Part shown: piece after piece, positions 1 to 4,558 of the stretch
Layout: each line of letters starts with the position of its first letter
Numbering within the stretch: position 1 is the first letter of the stretch
Assembly: GCA_016784945.1 (NCBI GenBank)
Contig: JADHTP010000209.1
Location: 1-5,821 of the forward strand
Direction of reading: 5' to 3'
Source of the DNA: Deltaproteobacteria bacterium
GTDB lineage: Bacteria; Myxococcota_A; UBA9042; DTJE01
Length of the DNA stretch: 5,821 nt
Notes under the pieces: generated by a model
Database searches by the model: none
What the model saw: the letters and a program-made list of their open reading frames with translations, nothing else
Told to the model about the DNA's origin: nothing
Translations under genes and position numbers: made by a program

Positions 1-2140
1 GGGCCGCTTCCGCAGCCGTTTGACGCAGGTCCTCAGCGCCCTTGGCAGTCAACTTGTCCAGGGGCCCGAGGCACCGTTCGGTCCCCATGGCCCCCAGTGC
101 GCGAACGGCCATGACCTTCAGGTCCGAAGAATCGCTGGGGGTTCCCAGGAGCGTGGGCAGGTGCCTTCGCAGCAGGGAAGGGCTGACGATGGACAGCAGG
201 GCGCCTTCCAGGTCCGGTTCCTTTGGCAGATCCCCGTGCGCGAAATGCGTCAGGGCCACCATGCTGGCCGTCTGGATGGCCGTGCTCGTGTCTTCGGCTT
301 CCCGCCTCCGGGGCGCGATCTCGTCGTACAGTTTCTGAAGGTAGGGCAGTCCCGTATACCTCGCGGAACCCAGGGTGTGAATGGCCCGCCGGACCAGCAT
401 GGGTTCCTCGTCTTCCAGGAACGGCAGCAGGTGTTCCGAGGCATCATTCCCCAGGATGGCCGACAGGGCCAGGAGGCAGGATTCCCGGACCTGGACCTTC
501 GCGTTGTCCACGTACTGGGTGATGGCCTCCACGCCCTCGCGCGCGCCCACCTTTCCCAGGATGTCGATGAAGTTCCGCGCCACGAACCAGGGGTGCCGAT
601 GCGCCCGCAGTTCGTCCACCAGCGCGGGCGCCGAGTTTTCCCCCACCTGTGTCAGCATGTCGATGGCCGCCCGGCGCACGGACGCATCCTTGCTCTTGAT
701 CAGGACCCGGACCAGTGTGGGAATGGGCTTCGCGCCAAAGAGGAACATGGCCGATTCAAGGACCGCCCGTTTTTCCTTGGGTGTGTGGGCCGCCAGGTTC
801 ACCAGTCCGTCCACACTGCCCGAGTTCACCAGCATGTTCACGATCTCGCCCGCGTGGACCGCACGGTCCGTGAAGGCCGGGGTCTTTTCCATCAGGTGCC
901 GCTGCAGGATGGACAGGAACGCTGACAGCGCCCCCACTTCCTTCAGCTGAATCAGCTCGGGAACGATGATTTCGAAGACCTCCACGAACTTCAGGTATCG
1001 TCCCCGGTCGGTGCAGGTCTGGAAGTCGTTGAGGTAGTTCTTGGGTGACTTCTTGAACACTTCCACCAGTTCCGACGCCTTGACGCGGTCCTGCAGTGCG
1101 TCGGGCAGTTCTTCCAGGGTGACGATGCCCGTCTCGTAGGCCGCCAGGAGGGTCGGTTGGGCCTCCTGGAAATTTCCCTGGGCCAGTTTCACCAGGACCT
1201 TGCGACTCACCCGCTTGGACGAGATCCTGAACTGCTCGAGGTCGGGTACGTGAACCTCCGATTCCTTCACCTCCCCAGAAAGGAACTGGACGAACTTTAG
1301 GAGCCTGGTCGATACGTGGTGGATCATGCGGGCCTGCAGGGTCCCGATCATGGAATCTTCCACGTCTTCCACGGCCACGTCTTCCACGCCTTCGCACACC
1401 AGGTCCGCGTGGATCAGGAGGTCGCGGATCAGGTCGGGTTTCGTGACCGGCCGCATGATGTCTTCGATCACCTGGCCCTTGAGCTGGGTGATGGCTTCCG
1501 CCGTTGCGTCCTTCAGCATGGGAAGCCGGGACAGGTCCTTGCGCAGACGCCCCAGGGCCACCTTCACCGACCAGGGCAGGTGGCGGCGAGCCCCGGGGAT
1601 CTCGTCGATTCCCACCACGGTGACGGACAGAAGTCCCTCGTGGTTCAACTGGTCCGACATCAGCTGGGTGACGGATTCCTTGCGGGTGGCCGTCATGGCC
1701 GCCCAGGCCACCCAGATGCCCATGAATCGCTCGAACTCCTCTTCGGTGATGTTGCGCTTGATGGTGAAGGAGGCCATGCGATTGCGGACGAAATAGTCGT
1801 GGAACTTCCCCACGAAGTGGTCGCCCATGATGCCGCGGAAAACCCGGGCCACCTCGATGGGTTCGGGCGTCAGCCCGTCGATCATCACGCCGCGCTGGTC
1901 CACGGTGGAAACCAGGACGTAGCTCATGTCGTAGGTCTTTTTGGTGACCTCGCGGAACTGGGAATAGATGTCCGCCGCCGCCGCCTTGGCCAGGGGGTGG
2001 TCGGCGGAGTAGTAACCGGTCTGCAGCAGCGCCTTGACCAGGTTGAACGTGAAGATACCGGCCTGCTTGCGGATGGCGCGGACCTGTTCGTCCTCCAGTG
2101 CCCACAGGCTCGAGTCACCCCTGGCGTCCATTCCTTCCAT
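1..2140 (-). CDS. HEAT-repeat-containing protein of unknown function, partial (C-terminus off the left edge)
   Basis: The frame is open from an ATG at 2140 to the window edge: 713 codons without a stop. I do not recognise a named family. Residues about 27-140 resemble an N-terminal module seen ahead of HEAT or HD domains in deltaproteobacterial proteins: a helix ending in a Y-x3-HP element (Tyr44, His48-Pro49), a strand with VMIDGL (85-90), then SFTIKRNITEEEFERFM (124-140). This match is from memory. Residues 141-460 are helical with an acidic segment (250-262). From about 460 onward helical pairs look like HEAT/PBS-lyase repeats, for example VRRAAIDMLTQVG (488-500), VRESCLLALSAI (551-562), VRRAIHTLG (583-591) and LKVMAVRALGAMG (674-686). 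There is no signal peptide or membrane segment, so it is probably cytoplasmic and protein-binding. An in-frame TGA lies directly before ATG 2140. A second ATG at 2131 is possible, but AGGA abuts it with no spacing. Other reading frames here give only Gly/Arg/Pro/His-rich shadows. Confidence 0.88.
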   Translation of the reverse strand, partial: MEGMDARGDSSLWALEDEQVRAIRKQAGIFTFNLVKALLQTGYYSADHPLAKAAAADIYSQFREVTKKTYDMSYVLVSTVDQRGVMIDGLTPEPIEVARVFRGIMGDHFVGKFHDYFVRNRMASFTIKRNITEEEFERFMGIWVAWAAMTATRKESVTQLMSDQLNHEGLLSVTVVGIDEIPGARRHLPWSVKVALGRLRKDLSRLPMLKDATAEAITQLKGQVIEDIMRPVTKPDLIRDLLIHADLVCEGVEDVAVEDVEDSMIGTLQARMIHHVSTRLLKFVQFLSGEVKESEVHVPDLEQFRISSKRVSRKVLVKLAQGNFQEAQPTLLAAYETGIVTLEELPDALQDRVKASELVEVFKKSPKNYLNDFQTCTDRGRYLKFVEVFEIIVPELIQLKEVGALSAFLSILQRHLMEKTPAFTDRAVHAGEIVNMLVNSGSVDGLVNLAAHTPKEKRAVLESAMFLFGAKPIPTLVRVLIKSKDASVRRAAIDMLTQVGENSAPALVDELRAHRHPWFVARNFIDILGKVGAREGVEAITQYVDNAKVQVRESCLLALSAILGNDASEHLLPFLEDEEPMLVRRAIHTLGSARYTGLPYLQKLYDEIAPRRREAEDTSTAIQTASMVALTHFAHGDLPKEPDLEGALLSIVSPSLLRRHLPTLLGTPSDSSDLKVMAVRALGAMGTERCLGPLDKLTAKGAEDLRQTAAEAA
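1361..1390 (-). repeat. Two-copy 15-bp tandem repeat inside the HEAT-repeat gene
   Basis: Two adjacent 15-bp units (1361-1375 and 1376-1390) match at 14 of 15 bases. They encode GVEDV-AVEDV (residues 251-260), followed by EDS, which makes an acidic linker-like segment in the middle of the protein. The repeat keeps the reading frame. It looks like a recent in-frame duplication and could vary in copy number between strains. Confidence 0.6.
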
Positions 2141-2146
2141 TCAGGT

Positions 2147-2175
2147 AATGTACTTTCCCGCACCGGACCGGTCAA
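2147..2175 (-). promoter_or_regulatory. Putative sigma-70-type promoter of the HEAT-repeat gene
   Basis: On the minus strand TTGACC (2175-2170, 5 of 6 to the consensus -35) is followed after exactly 17 nt by TACATT (2152-2147, 4 of 6 to the -10). The -10 ends 6 nt before the ATG at 2140, so transcription would start at or next to the start codon. This is a pattern match only. The short gap between dsrP and this gene also permits read-through. Confidence 0.4.
2162..2172. repeat. 11-bp perfect palindrome in the promoter spacer (possible operator)
   Basis: ACCGG-T-CCGGT (minus strand) is a perfect 5-bp inverted repeat around one central base. It overlaps the last bases of the putative -35 and the start of the spacer. 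The one-base centre rules out an RNA hairpin. It could be a half-site arrangement for a dimeric regulator, but such short palindromes are common in GC-rich DNA. Confidence 0.2.
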
Positions 2176-2232
2176 CGGAACCCGCGTGCGAAATTGCATG
2201 GAACATGGATGTGAAGGGGTGGGGGCGGTCGG

Positions 2233-3390
2233 TCAGGCTGCCTCGGCTTCCTTCACGGTGATGGCGACCTTGTAGAGGATCGTCAGGATGAAGATGCCGA
2301 TGAAGTAGACGCCAAGGGTGACCATGATCTCGGGGAACGTGGGCGCGTACTCGGTCACGCCGCCCACCGGGTTGGGCACGAAGCCCGTGATGATCAGGTT
2401 GATGCCCTTGTCGATCCACAGGCCCACCACCACCATGACGCAGATCCACGGAAGCAGGCTGAAGTTCTGCCGGGTCTTGGGGACCAGCAGCAGGATCATG
2501 GCGCCCAGGCTGAGGATTGCCGATGCCCAGGCCCAGGGAACCAGGGCCGTGGCGTTACCGATGCCGAAGTACAGGTACCTGAAGTGCTCCACGTGGTGGG
2601 GGATGTCGCTGTACAGGGCCGTGAAGAATTCAAGCGCCACGAAGAACACGTTGACCGCCATGGCATAGGCCACGATCTCGGACAGCTTGCGGATGGCCGC
2701 GTCGCCGGGGTCGAACTTGCTGATCTTGCGGATGAGCAGGCACAGCAGGATCAGGATGGCCGGGCCCGCGGAAAACGCCGAGGCCAGGAACCGCGGGGCC
2801 AGGATGGCAGTGAGCCAGAAGGAACGTCCGCTGAGGCCGCTGTACAGGAAGGCCGTCACGGTGTGGATGCTGATGGCCCACGGGATGGACAGGATGATGA
2901 CGGGCTTGATCCACTTGGGAGGTGCGATGCCCTTCATTTCGGCGCTGAACACCACCCGCGTGATCAGGATGTTGAGGAACAGGTAGCCGCCCAGGCTCAT
3001 GAAGTCCCAGAACATCATGCTGTTCAGCGTGGGGTGCAGGGGTACGTTCATGACCCGCATGGGCTGCCCCATGTCCACGAAGATGAACATCATGCACAGG
3101 ATGACCGCCGGGATGGCCAGGAACTCACCCAGGATGGTGATCTTGCCGAAGGCCTTGAAGTTGTGCAGGTAGTACGGCAGGACCACCATCACCGCGGAGG
3201 CCGCGACCCCCACCAGGAAGGTGAACTGGGCGATATAGAGGCCCCATGGTACGTCGCGGCTCATCCCGGTGACGCCCAGGCCTTCCTGCAACTGGTAAAG
3301 AAAGGCGATGACGCCCGCCGTGATGAACCCGATCACCACGAACAGCCACGTCCAGTATCGCTTGCTGCCTTGAAGCGCTTTCTCAAGCAT
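2233..3390 (-). CDS. dsrP: DsrP, NrfD/PsrC-family integral membrane subunit of DsrMKJOP
   Basis: The 385-residue protein is almost wholly hydrophobic, with about ten membrane helices (roughly 14-34, 52-72, 84-106, 126-146, 161-181, 203-221, 238-258, 277-302, 314-334, 354-378). This is the expected architecture and size for NrfD/PsrC-type DsrP. Family-like signatures include HTVTAFLYSGL (176-186), the following FWLTAILAPRFLASAF (191-206) and the RYLYFGIGNA region (271-280). Known role of the family: exchange of electrons between menaquinol/menaquinone and the partner iron-sulfur protein DsrO on the periplasmic side. No heme ligands are expected in this subunit. The ATG at 3390 follows dsrO by 8 nt, with GAGG 6 nt upstream, so the start is firm. 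It is the last recognisable dsr gene in the cluster; no terminator is visible after the TGA at 2235-2233. The alternative, another NrfD-family subunit such as HmcC, is disfavoured by the dsrKJO context. Confidence 0.95.
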   Translation of the reverse strand: MLEKALQGSKRYWTWLFVVIGFITAGVIAFLYQLQEGLGVTGMSRDVPWGLYIAQFTFLVGVAASAVMVVLPYYLHNFKAFGKITILGEFLAIPAVILCMMFIFVDMGQPMRVMNVPLHPTLNSMMFWDFMSLGGYLFLNILITRVVFSAEMKGIAPPKWIKPVIILSIPWAISIHTVTAFLYSGLSGRSFWLTAILAPRFLASAFSAGPAILILLCLLIRKISKFDPGDAAIRKLSEIVAYAMAVNVFFVALEFFTALYSDIPHHVEHFRYLYFGIGNATALVPWAWASAILSLGAMILLLVPKTRQNFSLLPWICVMVVVGLWIDKGINLIITGFVPNPVGGVTEYAPTFPEIMVTLGVYFIGIFILTILYKVAITVKEAEAA

Positions 3391-3396
3391 GACTTA

Positions 3397-3400
3397 CCTC
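3397..3400 (-). promoter_or_regulatory. Shine-Dalgarno of dsrP overlapping the dsrO stop codon
   Basis: GAGG (3400-3397) shares its GA with the dsrO TGA stop (3401-3399) and lies 6 nt before the dsrP ATG at 3390. A ribosome ending dsrO would cover this site, which suggests translational coupling. Confidence 0.65.
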
Positions 3401-4169
3401 AAACGATGTAGAAGACCGAGGGCCCGGTGCCCAGCCCCTGCTTGCGCCGGATGGTGTACTTGCCCTTGAGCGCCGCCCGGACCGGGGATTCCTTGTCCCC
3501 CAGGTTCCCGAAGGTGATCGCCTTGTAGGGACAGGCCTCCATGCAGGCGGGATCCTTGTCCAGGGACAGTCGATCCGCACAGAAGTTGCATTTCTCCACC
3601 ACGCCCTTGCACCGCGTGGGGAAGGCCGGGTCGATGTCCTTGATGGCCTCGCGCGGGTCCGACCAGTTGAAGCTGCGTGCCCCGTAGGGACAACCCACGA
3701 CGCAATAGCGGCAGCCGATGCATCGGTGCATGTCCATGGTCACGATGCCGTCCTTGCGCTTGAAGGTGGCGCCCGTGGGGCAGACCTTCACGCAGGGCGG
3801 ATTGTCGCAGTGGTTGCACAGGATGGGCACGGTCTTGTCCGTGACCTCGTCCCCCATGAACATGTGGTTCTGGTCGGGGAACGCACCCTTGAACTCTTCG
3901 CGCCAGATCCACTTGATGACCCGCTTGGGGTCCTCGAAGGTGGGCACGTTGTGTGTCTTGTGGCAGGCCGCGATGCAGTCCTCGCAGTCGTGGACCACGC
4001 ACTTGCGGGTGTCGATGACCATGGCCCACCGCGTCCCTTCATGGGTCTCGTGGGCCGTGGAGGCGAGCACTTCGTCGCCCTTGACCACTTCGTACAGCGT
4101 CTTCCCGCCGATTCCCAGGGTGGCGCCGAGGCCGGCCAGCCTCAGGAACTCTCGTCGCTTGACATCCAT
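3399..4169 (-). CDS. dsrO: DsrO, Tat-exported periplasmic iron-sulfur subunit of DsrMKJOP
   Basis: The 256-residue ferredoxin-like protein has four Cys quartets: 57/62/65/69, 118/121/126/130, 150/153/156/160 and 194/197/209/213. This is enough for four [4Fe-4S] clusters, as expected for DsrO. The N-terminus carries a twin-arginine signal, KRREFLR (4-10), then a short Ala/Gly/Leu-rich stretch (11-22) and a possible cleavage site near LAS (35-37). Export to the periplasm with folded clusters is therefore inferred. In the family it transfers electrons between DsrP and DsrJ. Two adjacent ATGs are possible. The one at 4169 lies 7 nt from GGAGG and is preferred; the one at 4172 (4 nt) adds one Met and would overlap dsrJ as ATGA. 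The first quartet is spaced C-x4-C rather than the usual C-x2-C. Cys187 is an extra cysteine outside the quartets. A longer upstream extension of this frame is dsrJ shadow. Confidence 0.95.
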   Translation of the reverse strand: MDVKRREFLRLAGLGATLGIGGKTLYEVVKGDEVLASTAHETHEGTRWAMVIDTRKCVVHDCEDCIAACHKTHNVPTFEDPKRVIKWIWREEFKGAFPDQNHMFMGDEVTDKTVPILCNHCDNPPCVKVCPTGATFKRKDGIVTMDMHRCIGCRYCVVGCPYGARSFNWSDPREAIKDIDPAFPTRCKGVVEKCNFCADRLSLDKDPACMEACPYKAITFGNLGDKESPVRAALKGKYTIRRKQGLGTGPSVFYIV

Positions 4170-4558
4170 CATTTGCCCTCCTTTCCGGGAACGATGTGGC
4201 AATCCCAGCAGTAGGGTTTGACCCCCGAATAGTCGTGGCAACGGTCGCAGAACTTGTCCTTCTGCGTGTGGCAGTCCAGGCAGGTCCCGGTGAGCTTCAT
4301 GTGCTCCCATGTCTTGCCCGTGGAGGACACGAAGTCCTTCTTGCCCTCGCGCACCACCTCGTCCCGCCACTGGTTCAGCAGGTCCATGTGGTACGCCCGC
4401 ATCCACCCGGTGGGCTCGATGCACTCCTTGACGTCTGTGCCGACCACCAACTCGGGTTGCCTGGCCGACGTGCCGCCCACGGTGTTGAACCAGAACGGCG
4501 CAGTGACCAGTCCCAGGAAGATGACCAGCCCGATGATGACCTTCATTGCGTCATGCAT
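4169..4558 (-). CDS. dsrJ: DsrJ, triheme cytochrome c subunit of DsrMKJOP
   Basis: The 129-residue protein has three CxxCH heme-c motifs near the C-terminus: CLDCH (93-97), CDRCH (104-108) and CWDCH (117-121). One N-terminal hydrophobic segment (about 6-24) should be a Sec-type signal kept as a membrane anchor, as reported for DsrJ, placing the hemes in the periplasm. Size and heme count fit DsrJ. Cys46, outside the heme motifs, sits where DsrJ has its conserved cysteine, known in the family as the unusual distal ligand of one heme (His/Cys). Within the complex DsrJ pairs with DsrO; its exact redox partner is not settled. The ATG at 4558 overlaps the end of dsrK by 8 nt and has GGAGG 9 nt upstream. 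An in-frame ATG at 4546 is a weaker alternative. The stop codon at 4171-4169 overlaps the dsrO start. Confidence 0.95.
   Translation of the reverse strand: MHDAMKVIIGLVIFLGLVTAPFWFNTVGGTSARQPELVVGTDVKECIEPTGWMRAYHMDLLNQWRDEVVREGKKDFVSSTGKTWEHMKLTGTCLDCHTQKDKFCDRCHDYSGVKPYCWDCHIVPGKEGK
4176..4184 (-). promoter_or_regulatory. Strong Shine-Dalgarno of dsrO inside the 3' end of dsrJ
   Basis: AAAGGAGGG on the minus strand, read in frame as part of the DsrJ C-terminal codons (Lys-Glu-Gly). It lies 4 nt from the ATG at 4172 and 7 nt from the ATG at 4169, which favours the second. Confidence 0.8.

Larger units (their letters stand above)
2141..2232. other. 92-bp intergenic region between dsrP and the HEAT-repeat gene
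   Basis: This is the only real gap between genes in the window. Downstream of the dsrP stop on the minus strand I find a C-rich run and short repeats (CATG-TTC-CATG). There is no GC-rich stem followed by a T-run, so no intrinsic terminator is visible. The distal half holds the promoter-like sequence and the 11-bp palindrome listed separately. No Shine-Dalgarno is correctly spaced before ATG 2140. Confidence 0.6.

Noticed and set aside
20..925. 301-codon plus-strand open frame at the left edge
   Set aside because: It is antisense to the HEAT-repeat coding region, and its composition (Gln/Gly/Arg/His-rich) is that of a shadow frame.
756..2105. 449-codon minus-strand open frame starting at 2105
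   Set aside because: Its translation is low-complexity Gly/Arg/Pro/His-rich, typical of an out-of-frame reading. The frame one register away, from 2140, gives a well-formed helical protein with HEAT repeats and no stop over 713 codons.
2195..2215. Short inverted repeat CATG-TTC-CATG after dsrP as a terminator
   Set aside because: The stem is only four base pairs, is not GC-rich and has no following T-run.
1316..2275. 319-codon plus-strand open frame
   Set aside because: It is antisense to the HEAT gene and crosses the intergenic region into dsrP. The translation is His/Asp/Gly/Val-rich without a recognisable domain, a common by-product of GC-rich codon use.
2584..3411. 275-codon plus-strand open frame antisense to dsrP
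   Set aside because: Composition is extremely His/Asp/Gln/Glu-rich, as expected from the complement of a hydrophobic membrane protein gene. No start signal or domain was seen.
3399..4424. DsrO extended upstream to a start at 4424 (341 residues)
   Set aside because: The extra 84 residues are an out-of-frame reading of dsrJ. The Tat signal and a strong Shine-Dalgarno place the true start at 4169 or 4172.
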